From positions 26,167,422-26,231,421 of the forward strand of contig CM067344.1 of assembly GCA_034190875.2 (NCBI GenBank): a DNA stretch of 64,000 bases. Reading direction: 5' to 3'. This document shows positions 38,301 to 52,019 of this stretch, one piece after another. The notes below the pieces were generated by a model. The model saw nothing but the letters and a program-made list of their open reading frames with translations, had not been told where the DNA came from and did not search any database. Each line of letters opens with the position of its first letter. Position 1 is the stretch's first letter. The stretch comes from Urechis unicinctus. Taxonomy: Eukaryota > Annelida > Polychaeta > Xenopneusta > Urechidae. Position numbers and translations under genes: made by a program.

Positions 38301-41300
38301 TGCTATCTGCATCGCGGATCAAAGAAAATGATAACTTATAGGCACTCAAAATATTCATGAAACATATGTTGCCATTTGGACCGATACCACGTTTTTTCGA
38401 CCTTAGGCGCTTGGGAAAACCGTCGGTGCGATGGGCACATATGTCATTAGAAAAAGTTTGCAATTGGAATGAGCTACTCGATGGTATAAATTTTGTAACG
38501 ATCCGACCATTATCAAACGAGTTATTCGAGATATTAGTTTTTCACTTATTCGATGACCTTGACCTTGGTTTTGGGTCAAAACTAAACCTCTCGGTTCTGC
38601 GCATCATTTACGCCTAACGATTGATGAAGAAAAAAAAATTGTAAAATTTCAAAAATTGCGACCTGCATCGCGAAACAAAAAATTGCTTACAAACATCCAA
38701 ACAAATCCACTGACTCTGGTGAAGAAGGATATATTTGTATTTTTGCTTGGTCGAGTTATAACTCTAGATATAGTTATTACCCTGATTAAATTTGTAACTC
38801 TTGGTGCAATTGTTACCATTGATACGATTGTAAACCTGGGTACAGTCGTTGCCTTGGTTGCAGTTGTTACCATGGGTACAGTTCTTATCTTGAGTAATAT
38901 CCTACACCAATACTCCCATGTCCTGCCCTGTGTAAGAAAAGTGGTGAGCATTTAATGATAGGTTGTTTGACTAATTCTTGGTGTAGAGGATATGGTACCT
39001 GGCCAACAGTGAATATACAGGTGATGTGTATGTTGCAGTGAGTATAGATTACACACTATATTACCCGTGATAAAGTTGATGTTGTTACGATCCATTGAAT
39101 GAACTGTAGCTGAATAATAAATACTTGGGGGACCGACTTTTTTAGCTGTCACTTGCATCTATTATATGGCCAGAGCGAGTATGGTAGGCTGCACAAACAA
39201 TATATTTTTTCGCTGTAATGTTGACCAGAACCTTCAACTGCTCTAACGTGCCGACATACATAACTAACTCAAGAACACATTTCCTGGTTCTGCGCATCAT
39301 TGCCGCCTAACGATTGCAGAAGAAAAAAATTAAAAATTTGCAGAATTGCTACCTGCTAAATTATAACTAAGAGGCGCTCAACATGTTAATGAAACTTATG
39401 TTGCCATATGGACCGATACCACTTTTTTTCAACATTAGGCGCTTGGGAAAACCGTAGGTTGGATGGCCACATATGTCATCAGAAAAAGTTTGCAATTTGA
39501 ATGTGCTACACGATGGTGTAAACTATGTAACGATCCGACCATTATTAACAGAGTAATTCGAGATACTAGTTTTTCACTTATTCGATGACCTTGACCTTAG
39601 TTTTGGGTCAAGGTCAAAACAAAACCTCTCGGTTCTGCGCACCATTGACGCCTAGCGATTGGTGAAGAAAAAAATTGGAAAATTCAAAAATGAAACAAAA
39701 AAAATGTTAACAAACCAACAAAACATCCCACAAACATAAAAAACTCAATTTGACAATTGAGGAATTACGATACGATCATCACATTCAAAAGAAGTTTTAC
39801 AACAGCTAATATGACAAAATCATCAAAAATCATTGCTCTGGGTGAATGATTTGATGACATTCATTACCGATATATCATTTGGTGGTCCATTAATCGCGTA
39901 CCGGAAATGACGTCATCAAATGAAATTTTGCGTTGGATTTATAGGCAATAAATCAAACACTAAAGTATGGACGTATTACACAGTGGACTTGATTTTTGAA
40001 TCTATTTATGTTGTTCAACAACAACCTAATAGCTTTGATTACAAAAAAATTTCGACCCTCCTACGATTTTTGTTACGATGCATTGTTTACAACTAAGTAT
40101 ATTTAGATAAAGTTTACAATTACATAACACATTCTGAATTTGCTGTATTGAAATTTACAAAAGCAATTTAGCATTAAACTTGTGTCATTTAAAAATGTTT
40201 GATGCTTTCGTGACCGAAAACCTGATTTTTGTTTACATGCATTGTTTACGCCACATATGTCATTTAGAACAAGTTAGCTCTAAAGCATGGACGTATTTAG
40301 CATTAAAATGTGTCATTTAAAAAATGTGTAAACTTTCGTGACCGGACGTCATCGACACCATGATATCTCGAAATTCGGAGTTAAGCTGTCATGGAGCACA
40401 TGAGAACCAATTTTCATCTCATTGGACATGTATTGACAGTTGTGTAGGCGCTCAAAATATTCATGGAACTTATGTTGTCATTCGGACCGATCCACGATTT
40501 TTCGACCTTAGGCGCTTGGGAAAACCGTCGGTGCGATTGCCACATATGCATTAGAAAAAGTTTGCAATTAGAATGAGCTAACGATGGTGTAAAAAATGTA
40601 ACGATCCGACCATTATAAAAGAGTTATTGGAGATACTAGTTTTTCAATTCGATGACCTTGACCTTAGTTTTGGGTCAAGGTCAAAATAAAACATCTCGAT
40701 TCTGCGCATTATTCACGCCTAGCGATTGACGAAAAAAATTTTAAAAAATTGCAGAATTGCTACTTGTATCGCGGATTAAAAAAATTGGGACTTGGGAAAA
40801 ACCGCTGGTTGGACGCCACATATGTCATTAGAAACAAGTTTGCAATTTCAATGACAACAAGTGATTTTTCACTATCCGACCATAAACGAAGTTATTCGAG
40901 ATACTAGTTTTTCACTTATTCAACGACCTTGACCTTAGTTTCTGGTCAAGGTCAAAAAAAAAACCTCTCGGTTCTGCGCTTAATTCATGCCTAACGATTC
41001 GATTAAAAATATTAAAAATTGAAACAAAAAATGTTTTACATACATAATGACAAACGCGACAAAAATCCATCATAGAACTAGCTGATAAAAACAACGTGAT
41101 TTATCATTTCGTTGACGACATACAAATCGTGTGTCATCCAGAACTGGCATGTCACCGACCTTTTAAGACTCCTACTGAGAGTAGGTGTGTGGTGAGCCAT
41201 CGATGAATCAGCAGCTCTTTTCATCAGTGGTGGTGTTTTGCTGCCAGGTGTTGGATGGGTGGGGGTGGGGAAAACCATCTCACTAGCCGCAGATCTGATG

Positions 41301-44300
41301 ATTGACATATTCTATTGTAGAGCAATTATGAAGGAAAAACCCCAGAACAGCTATGATCATAGTGATGAACATGAAACAATACATTACATCATGGAAGGCT
41401 TCTAATCCCGCAGTAATTGTGGCTTAAAACCAACATTTCAAAGACAAGATACAGCCATATCTCTCAGTGAAGAACTAACAAACAAATGGGGATGCCGGGA
41501 GAGAAAATGCACTCACTCTATAACCGAGTGATTCTTGGCAACACGGGAAGTCCCTAGGAATGCTTCCAGGTCATTGACATCTTCCTCATCGTATCTGAAT
41601 AAACAGTAAGAACAAATCAGTAGGATAATCAACACCGCCTCAACAACTACATTGATGACTGGAATGAATTCTTTTAGCAAAATAAGAAACCCTTATTGTA
41701 TTACCTGTCGTCTTTGGAAGGGCAAGGCTCCATTGGGTCAGCAACCTTGACCTCCCTGACCTTGTCTAGGACCGCCCCCAGTAAAAACGCCCTAGTAACG
41801 GCTGTCTTGCGTGCCTCAGCATATACGGTGGTCGAGAGTGGTTTAGGACGCACAACTACAACCAACAAATGTCACTTAACAATACCTGTAAAAAATACTA
41901 CAAATCACAAGAAAAACACAATTAGTTTTCCATACCTTGGCGGCCATTATGCATGGCTGAGCGCAGTGCTCCACCTGTCATGGTCAATTTACGCTGGACC
42001 GCAGGCAGCACCCTCTGATAACCTTCTACAATAGCGTTACGCACTCTGGTTCGCTCACGACCACCCAGGTCCAATGAACCCTACGTACAGTAGAGATGGA
42101 CTTATTATACATACAGACAAATGCAGGTTCAATGGAATACCATGGCTACTGATATGACTTTATGGAATACCATGGCTACTGATACGACTTTATGGAATAC
42201 CATGGCTACTGATACGACTTTATGGAATACCATGGCAACTGATATGACTTTATGATAAATGGACCACTAGACATTCTTAACTTGCCTTAATAGAGTTATG
42301 ACACTCACATAGCATAATATCAATTAAGATATTCAATCGCACTGTTCTGGTAGGGGTACAATTCCCTCACCGTGATTTGAGCATTGTGCCTGGCAGCCTC
42401 AGTGAAGCGGGCCCTTTGCAGGAAATACATGACAAGCAGTTCCTTATGGCTGTTCTCCTGGGAACCACTTTGAGGTCCGAGGCAAGCCAGCAACAGTTTC
42501 TCTTCAGTGTGACTCCATGGCAACTGTAGCAGCCTCTCCACAGTACCAGCTAGATTCACAAGCAGTATAAACAAACGCGATGCAATACAATAGGCACAAG
42601 TGAATGTTCTACATCCAACTGTTATGACAATGGGAAGGAGTGTACTGACTCTGCAGGGAGGCAGTTATGAGGTGAGACAGCAGGTCTGTGGCGTTGATTT
42701 GATCGCGACATCGCCTCTGATAGTCCACAGCCTCCCACGTCAACCTGTAACATCATGTCCAACGACATTGAACATCAAAACAAGCTTATCTCACTAAATA
42801 TACAATACCAAAGAAACCTTCAACACCACCATCAAAGAAACATTCCTAAGAGAGGAAATACTTACTAGCTTATCTAGATTTCCTTTGTATTTATTTGATA
42901 TTTAAAGAAATGCAAAACGAGTCGTCATTGACTCACTCGTTGGCTAGGAGCACGGTAAGCCTAAGTTTGATGTCTTCCTCCGAGAGAACCGGCGGCTGAC
43001 GAACTCGCAGGTAACGCAGAGCCAGTGCCGAGTGACCTTGATAGACAAACGCTTTCATGATGCATCTGTGCTGCCATGGTAACACCTGGTCTTGCACGAC
43101 TGGGTCCAGCAGATAGACAAGTGCATCCTGGGATATACACAAATATAAACAGTGATGTAAGGGAAAAGTAGACACACGTTCATCAACACATTTCCCCTAC
43201 TCTCTCTTCCTCCAATATTAAAGGCAAAGACTCCCCACTATCATAAGACAACAAAACTCTGCCCTGCTCATCAAACAACAACAAACATTCTGTATCATGT
43301 CACCTGGAATTCTCTGTGATCCAGCAGCCACATGCCCTGTACCAGCTTGTTGATGCTGGCAGGTAAACGACATACCTGTGAGAACTGATGCAGACGCTCG
43401 TTCATCTGTACACACACACACACACAATACACAGTGCAGATCCTCCCTGGATATTTACTGCAATACCCTCTTCTCTTTCTTAACCTAATCCTGAAGCTGT
43501 GTACTACAGTGGATTTATAAGGTATTGTGAATGTACAAGAGGCAATAGAAAGCAGAGCCAAGCAGTTATTTACGGTAGCTGCTGATCTGCCATAGTATCA
43601 GGGCATTAGGAGTCATGGGAGCCTAAATGACACAGGTTGCATCAACAGCTGCTTAATTCAGCAGGAAACAAATACAACACTCCTTTACCTTGGGCTGTGC
43701 TTGCTCGGGGGTGAGAGCAAGGAGGTCGCAGAACAGGTAGTAGACAAGCAGGTGCTTCTCAGACATGGCTATGCCCTGCACGAGATAGAGTGACAACACA
43801 GACTGCAACACACAAACACACACCATGACATCAGCACCAAGCCATCTTCATCGCTCGCGTAAAGGTCACACAGAACTACGATGACAGGATTAAAACCCAT
43901 GGGACTCACATGGAAGCTGGATGGGGGGTAGGGGTTGCTGCGCCCATCGCTGGCCCACACCTGCCTGACACCTGCCCCCAGCTCCCTCACCAAACCATCA
44001 ATCAACAACACCTGGTGAGGTTCCACGTCACTGTAACACACCACGCTCTCGTTGGAACACATCAAAGACTCAGGTTGTAGCTGACAGCCATTTGAAAATA
44101 ATACATTGTCAGTCCGAAAAGGTTTTAACCTGTGCAAATGTGAGATTTGTTGGCGACGCTGGGTGTAAGCATCTTGCAAGGCCTTTGATGGGAAGGGGCA
44201 GCCATCCTCACTCTTAGCAAGGCCGTCTTCGACTGGATTCAAATGAGAATAATATCATTTATCAATGACACTCCACCACCACCAACCCCCAACCATATAT

Positions 44301-47300
44301 AGCTTGATAAGAAGCATGTATAAAGTAAACATAGGGGTTTTAATTGACTCAAAGCATCTGTGATATTGCAAAGGTTTGGAAGCCTTTAAACAGGATATAC
44401 AAGCAACCATTATACCTGGTGTTTCAGGCAGGAGACCCATAGCATAGAAGCCCAGAACCATATTGAGGTGATCTCGTAGCAAAGTCACAACACACAAACG
44501 CGATTCCAACTCCTCCACACCTTCAAAGCAAAAAACACAGAAATTCACGTGATCTGTCTGATTTTCATTCGGATGCTGGTACCAAGGCATCAGCTGATGA
44601 GCCTACCTTGTTGGGTGATGTTGGACTCACAAGAAGCCAGTGTTTCGAAGACAGTCACCATGTTAGACAGGCAAGTTTGGTTCTGATGCAGGATCTGTAA
44701 GGACTGCTGATCTAACCCAGCTCCAGACCAGTCGTATAGATGGACACCTCCACACATAGTACAGGTGTATATGTCAAGGTGAGTTCTACAATGAGAATAA
44801 TCCCACCAATTACATGGGCTGGAGTAACCCTCGTTTGAACACAATCAGTATGTAATATGCAAATATAATTGCTAATGCCACTTGAATCTCCCATCTGTAT
44901 TGTAAATAATATGATATTGACAGAATTGTAACAACTCAAATAAGTCATAGAAGTTGTGATTTATAACACCATTACACATTATAGTCTACAGTATAACATT
45001 AAGCAGTCAGCATTGGCAGCCACCACAGCATTGCTTTACTCACAGAGCCTGTCGATTTTCTCCTTGATGAAGGCCACCTTGTCCCAGGCCCACTCCAGTA
45101 ACATCCTCATGGTGCAGCCATGGCGTACAAACTCTGTCATGCACACAAACAGAGCTTAACATACACAACTGGTGGACCAGGGTGCTCTCATCTATCCACA
45201 AAGTAGAATTAATCGTCTTATTCATCAGTTCTTGCCATGAAACACCCAACACAGCTGGCTATGGTTTAGGCTCATGTTCATTTAGATTCGCTATGCCAAT
45301 CCCTCAACCCTTTACAACCGCCTCCCCCCCCCCCCCTCATTCCCCACCCCCCCCAAAAAAAAATGAAAAGCCAAAATCATCCACCTGTAGAGGCCCACTG
45401 GTTAATGGCAGCGGTAATGAAGCTGACTAGGCTATGATCCACAGCCATGGTCAGAAGTAACTCTCTCTTCTTACTCTACACACACATTAAGAAACACAAA
45501 TAGCAGGGGGCATCTACAAACACCCACCACAATACAGCCACAGATTATCATTACATTGGCACTTATGTGCATAGAAGTCAAATAAAACCAGTAAAAAGAA
45601 ACTGTGAGAATAATTCTGCATGGAGTCACCTGAACCAGTTGCAATGATGCTGCATCGACAGCACGAGGAAGCAATCCGGCTCTCAAACATGCCTCAAACT
45701 GGTCATCCACATCCATGAGACAGGAAGGCCCCCTGTGAACCATCTCAGCTAGAATCTATCACACAAAATCATGTGGTCAAATAGTCTATCGGACATCATA
45801 GCACCGTTATGATATACATCAAAACAGATTGAACAGGAAGATTTATAGGCACAACAAATAGATGTGAGGAATGATGTGAGAGATATTGAGGTAGATTACC
45901 AGTCTCTGAGTCCCCAGGAAGCGAGCATGAACCACACTGAGGGAGGTCACCAAACACACCTCTACACACACAACGTCACACACAAATCACATGGGTCAAA
46001 TTCAAATCTTATATTGATCAGGGGAAAGATGAGAAAGATGTTGAAAAGGAACAGATTCCAACTGCTTTTTCACCCATTTTCATAAAAACTTGTCGTAAAC
46101 AATTCCGTTACCCCATAAATCTTGATATAAACAAACAATAAATGAACAGCCCAACAAGGGCTATGCCAGCAATAACAATTATGCATACATGTATGTCTAG
46201 ATGAAAACGTCATCACCGACCTAAAGCGAGAGCCGATGGGTAGAAGTGCTGTTCAGGTGGGGGTAAGTAGGGTGACTGGAACCTGGAAGTGTTCTGTGCT
46301 CCAACAAACGCAGCCTGACACCCAACACACACAGAGTTATTATCACTGTAGATAGGAGCAGAGATGGGGGTGGGTGGGGGTGGGTGGGTGTGGGTAGGGG
46401 GGTTGATAATAAAGGAAGGTGGAGCACCTGTATATTGTCTTTGGAGTCTGCAGGGAGCCCGCTGTTCAGAGCACATACAACCAGGTAGGGGCACTGCTCG
46501 CTGAACAACCTATCACACATACACACACACTTCATCAGGAGAGCTCGTTCATCAAAACACAAATACAAATATACATCTAGGATTCCTTGAAATGCGGCAG
46601 GGTGGGCTGCAAATATACTGTGTTATTATTGTGGAAGGGACTGACCTGACAGATGTGGGCATTTGAGCATGGTACCAGCGATTCATGTCGAACACGGCCA
46701 GGAAGACGAGATTGTTAGGACCACTCCTTATCACCTCCCAGACAATGATACACAGACTGAGATCTACACTGCTCCCTGAATCACAGGCAACACAAGACAT
46801 CATCACCACCACATTCAAGTGAACACAAACATTTAACAAATAATAGCAATCAATGCAAAATAGTCCAACGAAATATAATAATATCATATATTATTAAACA
46901 TCAATTTTTATATCACACTAGATGCTGTCACTTAGCAGTGAATAAATTATACATGTCATTAACAGCAATAATAAAGAGGAGCTTCATTCACCCTCTTCCA
47001 GTGAGATATCGCTGCATGCAGCCTGTGATGGAGTGTTGTTGTGGGCCAGGGTATAACAGGCCAGGACGCGACTCTCTCCACCAGACTCCCCGCAGTAAGG
47101 GTCTATACCAAGCTGGTGCTCAAAACGAGGACCCACCGAACTCAACTCCTGAAAACAGACGCGTAATGGTAATGCCATGAAACATGCCTGTCTATAATGA
47201 GGTGATATTACAACGGTGAGGGATGGTGATTATAATGCCCTGAAAGAGTTCCATCGTAAACTGGGTGAAATCCCATGTTATTCAAGAATAAAAACAGGTC

Positions 47301-49487
47301 CTTGATCAATTGACAGAAAATACAAGACTAGAGGACAAGGTTTAACCATGTTTAATCTTAATCAATACAATACTGCTTCAACAAATCACCTTGTAAAGAG
47401 ATCCATGACCTTCATACCAGTTCTTGTGGACAAAACCCATCTGATACAGTGTAGCACTGCTCTCACCTACTTCCCTGTGACACATGAAATATGGTTTGCT
47501 TTGTACAATGTAGTAACATTACACCCACTTGAATTCTCCAACACTAATTTGCCAAAAGAAAGCTGAAATACAACCAACAGAAAGACATCTGTTGCATAAA
47601 GATTTGAAGAGTTGAGGAGCTTACCTCTCAGAAGCTGACACAGGCGAGTGAACCACCCAGAGGTAGCAGAAGTTCCTCGGGTCATTCTCAGGTTCCTGGA
47701 AGGTGAAGTGCGTGATTGGGAGTTCGTCTGCAGTGTGTCTGCTGCTGTATCTGTAAATGGTAACAGCTTATTTAACTTCATTGTTCACACTCACATCCTG
47801 ATGTGATTGTTTGCTGGTAACCAACAGTCACACCTTGTTGGGGAGACTGGCCTTTTGGTTGCAAGGTTAACTATATGTGATTGATTAACTAAGCAGGAGC
47901 CTTTGATAGATGGGGGAATATATTGATGATGATGAGAATAATGATGGTAATGATGATGATGATGGTTACAATGGTGGTGACTATGATGATGATGATGACT
48001 ATCACAGCAAGCATAATGAAACTATAATAAACTCACTCGAGTTTTAAGGCAGGCAGAGAGAAGAGATGAAAGCATCCAACAGAGAGCCCCACCGCTAGCA
48101 GGCCTGTCTGAGCTATGTATTCCAACGAACTGACACAAATGTCATCTGCACACATACACCAGCAGTATTGTAGTTTCATGATCATGTTCCAGAGAGCCAT
48201 TCATTAATATACATTGAAAATAGGACGAACAACATTACCTTCAGCATAAGATAAGAGTGCTATTCCATCCGGCTTTCTGTAAAAGTACTACCATCAACAT
48301 GATTGCCTTCTGCAACACATGAACCAATATCAACATTAATAACACATCTTCCACAATTCAATGGTCACAAAACTAAAACACGAGAAATACTAATCAGGTA
48401 TTGTGCCACGTGTTTTTCTACCTGTGAGGAGAATGGAGAGGTGGGCCCGGCGAGACAGGGCCATTTGACGCTGATGTTCAACACTTGGTTGTAAGTTCTC
48501 TAGCCTTTCTGTGTGATGCGGGCAAGTCTCATCACTTCTGGGTAAATCTTCACATGTCAGATCTACATACACACACAGAGAGGTCACTATAAACAGCATC
48601 ATACCAAATAACATAGATATTACGCTTTAATCAATTCTAAGCTTATACAATTCGGTCTAGGAACATCTTATTATGTTGGATATATCTTTGAGAAGAAGGG
48701 TGGCTCACCAAGTAAGTAGACTCTGCCAGTGTGACAGCCCACAGCCACAAGACCAGAGAAGGATGCTAAAGGACTTGTTAAAAGTGGACTGTGAGAGGAT
48801 ATGGACCTGGAGACTACTTTTACAGATGTCACCTGGTAAAGAAAATTATCATTTTGCCATGAACCTGAATGGTAAATTTAATGGCCATGGATAATAGTGA
48901 TTTCAAAGGCAATTTATGCACCAATCTCTTGTATATATCTAATAGTTAAACAAATAAATCATTATCACATTTTTTATAAAAATATTCTCACCATATAAGG
49001 TTTTTATAACATATATCCTTACCATATAAGGCATTTCTATGGCGTGCACAACTTGAGACAGCTTGATGTCAAACACACACAGTGAACTTGTCTCAACAGT
49101 CTCATTATAGCTTGCCACGAGCAGGCTACGCTTTGAGAACTCAGTCACAGCAGTGACTCGAGTAGTCGTGTCTTTCAGCGATGAACCAAAATTCCATGCA
49201 CCAATGCGCTGGGCAGAGGGCAGGCTGAACACTTCCAGTGCACTGCTGCATATTTGCCATCCAAAGCCACCGCCTGGCCACCATAACAGCAAATGCATTA
49301 AAATTCAATTGGACTACACTCATAGCTATCAAGGTGAAGAGAAAATTTGATTGTAACTGAAACAAGAGTGAGAAGATAAGACACCTGATGAGATGGAGGT
49401 CACTAGAGGATGCTGCTGTGCCAATGACTGTAGCCTCTTAGCAGCAGGAAGAGGCAGTGCCTCCGATACACACCCTGCCTCTTGCAT
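32370..49487 (-). CDS. AHCTF1: ELYS nucleoporin (AT-hook-containing transcription factor 1)
   Basis: ELYS binds chromatin at mitotic exit and seeds nuclear pores by recruiting the Nup107-160 complex. Thirty-five coding exons from 49385-49487 to 32370-32538 give about 2,460 residues (human 2,266). MQEAGCVSEALPLPAAKRLQ starts the N-terminal beta-propeller. Diagnostic matches are FQEPENDPRNFCYLW (47625-47750), DMNRWYHAQMP (46646-46775), YLPPPEQHFYPS (46221-46314), LLEWAWDKV-F-KEKIDRLC (45040-45133), the ELYS helical domain (QGMWLLDH, PWQHRCIMKAF, LALRYLR) and VVRPKPLS (41705-41855). After that comes a long disordered tail: TPKSILK repeats (37664-38175), an acidic 10-residue repeat block (36301-37017), Ser/Arg-rich SPRRSTRSSKTP, FVFSPPLTR, and a basic end PRRRKTLKW. 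One extra C near 36473 shifts frame inside the repeats. The join from exon 35044-36154 to the next needs either a weak upstream donor at 35082 or one missing base. Confidence 0.95.
32626..33383. mobile_element. Non-autonomous DNA transposon (MITE-like) with CAGGG termini
   Basis: Lies in the last intron of AHCTF1. It begins CAGGGCTCGACAAGTT, and its other end is the inverse of CAGGGATTGACAAGTT (14 of 16 identical). The flanks are AGTAT on the left and AGTAA on the right, a near match consistent with a 5-bp target duplication. No protein is encoded. CTGGCC/GGCCAGT motifs recur in both halves. The CAGGG start recalls hAT elements, whose usual duplication is 8 bp; a 5-bp hAT-type group is remembered from repeat catalogues but was not checked. 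Confidence 0.6.
36301..36620 (-). repeat. AHCTF1: Coding 30-bp minisatellite in AHCTF1
   Basis: About nine imperfect copies of a 30-bp unit encode ESVEAAEVVQA-type decapeptides, with variants such as SEEAAEVVEA and SVEATEVDQA. The block is acidic and likely disordered or helical. One copy carries an extra C (TATGCCTTTC, where neighbouring copies have TACGCTTTC), which breaks the reading frame. Unit-length changes here would be expected to vary between alleles. Confidence 0.85.
38202..41124. repeat. Cluster of at least four copies of a dispersed repeat in an AHCTF1 intron
   Basis: A 3-kb intron is filled with related units at about 38340-38690, 39280-39720, 40440-40770 and 40780-41060. Shared blocks are GGCGCTTGGGAAAACCGT, CATATGTCATTAGAAAAAGT, GTAACGATCCGACCATTAT, CGAGATACTAGTTTTTCAC, a TGACCTTGACC...GGTCAAGGTCA inverted repeat, and CCTCTCGGTTCTGCGCATCA. 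Copies differ by small indels, and the intervening sequence is AT-rich. No protein frame is preserved. Similar 45-bp sequences (38202-38246 and 41080-41124) sit at the two ends of the cluster in the same orientation. Confidence 0.8.
42132..42252. repeat. 30-bp tandem repeat, four copies, in an AHCTF1 intron
   Basis: Four near-identical copies of a unit containing TGGAATACCATGGCTACTGA followed by TACGACTTTA, differing at two or three positions (TATGAC/TACGAC, GGCTAC/GGCAAC). Non-coding. Confidence 0.9.
47924..48000. repeat. (GAT)n-rich microsatellite in an AHCTF1 intron
   Basis: Interrupted runs of GATGAT with GGT interruptions, lying between the exons encoding the propeller strands. Simple repeat with no sign of coding. 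Confidence 0.85.
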
Positions 49488-49964
49488 ATTGGCAAGCCTA
49501 TACATCATAAACATGACAATTTATATCACATGACACAAAGCTATATGATATTTGCAGCATGTAATGTATATTCAATGGTCACCATGACAGTGTGACCTTT
49601 CCAATATAGTTTCCTAGTCTTGTATACTTCATTCGAAAAATTGGATCCCAAGTCCCTCTCTCAGAAATTTCACTGGGAGGAATACATAGTAATTTTTTTC
49701 ATTTACCCATCCCAACCCCTAAGCCAAATTGTATTAATAAAGTTCACAAATCAATAAATAACACATTTTTAACTACAATCATTTGAAAATGTGTTCCACT
49801 GATTTTTCAGCTCTACTATACAATGCAGTCTATGATGCATAAGTGCGTCAGTAAGATGACTATCAGACCTCAAGCGTAAGCAAACCTAGGGGTCAGCTAA
49901 GGACCTCCAGCCACTGCCTATTTTACATCCAGCAACATTAAATTCCCACATGACAATTAGTTGG
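49488..49964. other. 5' flank of AHCTF1
   Basis: An acceptor (GATGTATAG) lies just upstream of the AHCTF1 start codon, so at least one 5' UTR exon and the promoter are further upstream, toward or beyond 52 kb. Nothing else was recognised in this stretch. Confidence 0.4.
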
Positions 49965-50947
49965 CAGGGCTCGAAACTAACGCCCGCCCGCCCGCCCGCC
50001 GATGGTGGGTCAAAATCGCCTCGGGCGGGTTGAAATTACGAATCTGGTCGCCCGGGTGGCGAGTGAACAATTGGCCTGTATTAGGTATTTATGATGCGCC
50101 TGCAAGAATCAGCAAACAGCCGAGCTCCTGACCCTTAATTTAAGACGCCTTAAGCTTCCGAAACCCTACTGAGATCATCGGTGATTGTTTACTCCAAACG
50201 CAGCGATTATTTATCAAGACTTCATTGAAGTACTGAATATACAGATTTGGACACCTTATATGACCTTATCGGATGGTATTGTTAATTGGGCGCTAAAATA
50301 CCGTCGCTCACTTAGCTGACCACTTTTTCACATAGCTTGCCTAACTAACGCTGCAATGTGACTGTTATACTTAATGATGCATCCCCATTCATATGTTTTC
50401 TGGTCTTTTATATGTAATATAACTTCGCCAACATAATCATTATCCCTTTACAACATCCAATATGTAGCGATATTTTCCGTAGAACACCCCTCGCGACCAG
50501 CCGTGATTTTTTGTCCAAGAATTGCATTCGGGTTCTTTATCTTTGTATCTGTCGCAGTGAGCCGCGATATGCCACTTAATTGTAGTTGTTTCCGGCAATA
50601 ATGTAAGCAGGTGCATGGAGGTAATACACAAAGGTTAGCGTAGGATTTGGAGAAGCTGCTACAAGAACTCGCGCTTTCAACTGGTCTGCGCGTCACGATG
50701 CGGCGCGTGCTGTCAACGTAATGACATCGCATTTTGGTCTTGGCGAACTTACGTGGATATATAAGTTTAGTCATGATTAATCACCAAGCTCTGTGTACGA
50801 GTCGACCAAGTCAAATCGTCAGCGTCCAGTGCACACTGCCCTTGAAGCCACGCAAGCAATCCTCACAAGATACCAGGAAAAGTTGGACAACATGACAAGC
50901 ATGATTGCTTAATGTAATTTTGACTTGTTTGACTGTATACAATATGA

Positions 50948-50979
<32 letters not shown>

Positions 50980-50997
50980 GATATGGATATATAAAAG

Positions 50998-51161
50998 AAT
51001 GTCCTGTTGAAAAGATATCTAATGACCCATAAAATACATTTTGCCTTACTTTCCAGGTTGCATGTCATGTGCCTTATCATTACCGTCTGAAAATGCTTTT
51101 AGAATTGGTGATCAGGCAGTAGGCAAACTAGTGGACCATTTCAGTGTTGTACTCTCTGGCA
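50998..51161. repeat. 164-bp segment, first copy
   Basis: Starts GAATGTCCTGTTGAAAAGAT and ends in TTTCAGTGTTGTACTCTCTGG. It is repeated almost exactly at 52020-52183 in the same orientation, with a few substitutions and one-base gaps. Both copies lie inside the CAGGG-terminal element. Confidence 0.85.
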
Positions 51162-51749
51162 ATTGTTGACCCTAATCACTGTGCAATTTGTCTCACCACC
51201 CTATCGCTGAATATAACACCAAAACATGCCAAAGGAAGTGCCAAAAGGACGAGTGGTCGATTACCAGGTATTGCCACATTACAAGGAAAATTCAATGGGA
51301 AAGTGAGGAGTACGGATGGGCCGGAGTAGGACTTGGTTTTACATTGGATTTGTTGTTGCAGGGGGCGAACTTGCGCTATTATAACTTCCCTACGTTCACG
51401 TATATCGATGATTGGCGAGTGCTGTCAATTGTTACAAATTACATTCTGGTCTTCACGGGTAAAAAATTAAAGTATGTAAATACATATCAATTAGTACATC
51501 GCACCAAGGTCTGTGTACGAGTCGACCATTTCAAATTACCAGTTTAGTCCGGTATTAATGCACTTGTTTCATGCAAGCAATCGACCAAGTCACACCAGTC
51601 AAAGTCCAACACTGTGCTGACACAAGCATGTCACTGAAGCAATGTAGCCGCAAGATACCAGGAAAAGTAGCCATTTGACTGGGATAGATTGTGATGCATA
51701 TATTATGATTTAATAAATAATATTTTGTTTGATGTATATATATATATAT

Positions 51750-51783
<34 letters not shown>

Positions 51784-52019
51784 TATATATATCTTGGGGC
51801 ATAAATATATATATATATATATATAGAGTATAAGTTAAGATGAAAAAGTCCTGATTACCAAAGTCAGAAGCTCTCAGAAACTTATGCCTCCTTAAAATCA
51901 TAAAGACAATGCCTTCTAGGAGACCTCAGCAATGCTTTACAGCATAGTTTCCAAGACATGGATGTTGGTATACTACAGGCAACCCACATAGCCCACCTAC
52001 CTTCATGGCCTGTTGAAAA

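Noticed and set aside
48239-48276. Possible 38-nt AHCTF1 exon encoding KPDGIALLSYAE
   Set aside because: It has AG/GT borders, but its phase would introduce an immediate stop. Joining 48422-48562 directly to 48037-48145 keeps frame and matches the family. It could at most be a poison exon.
51188-51547. 119-codon plus-strand open frame
   Set aside because: It lies in the repeat-rich CAGGG element, has no family resemblance and no supporting splice or composition signal.
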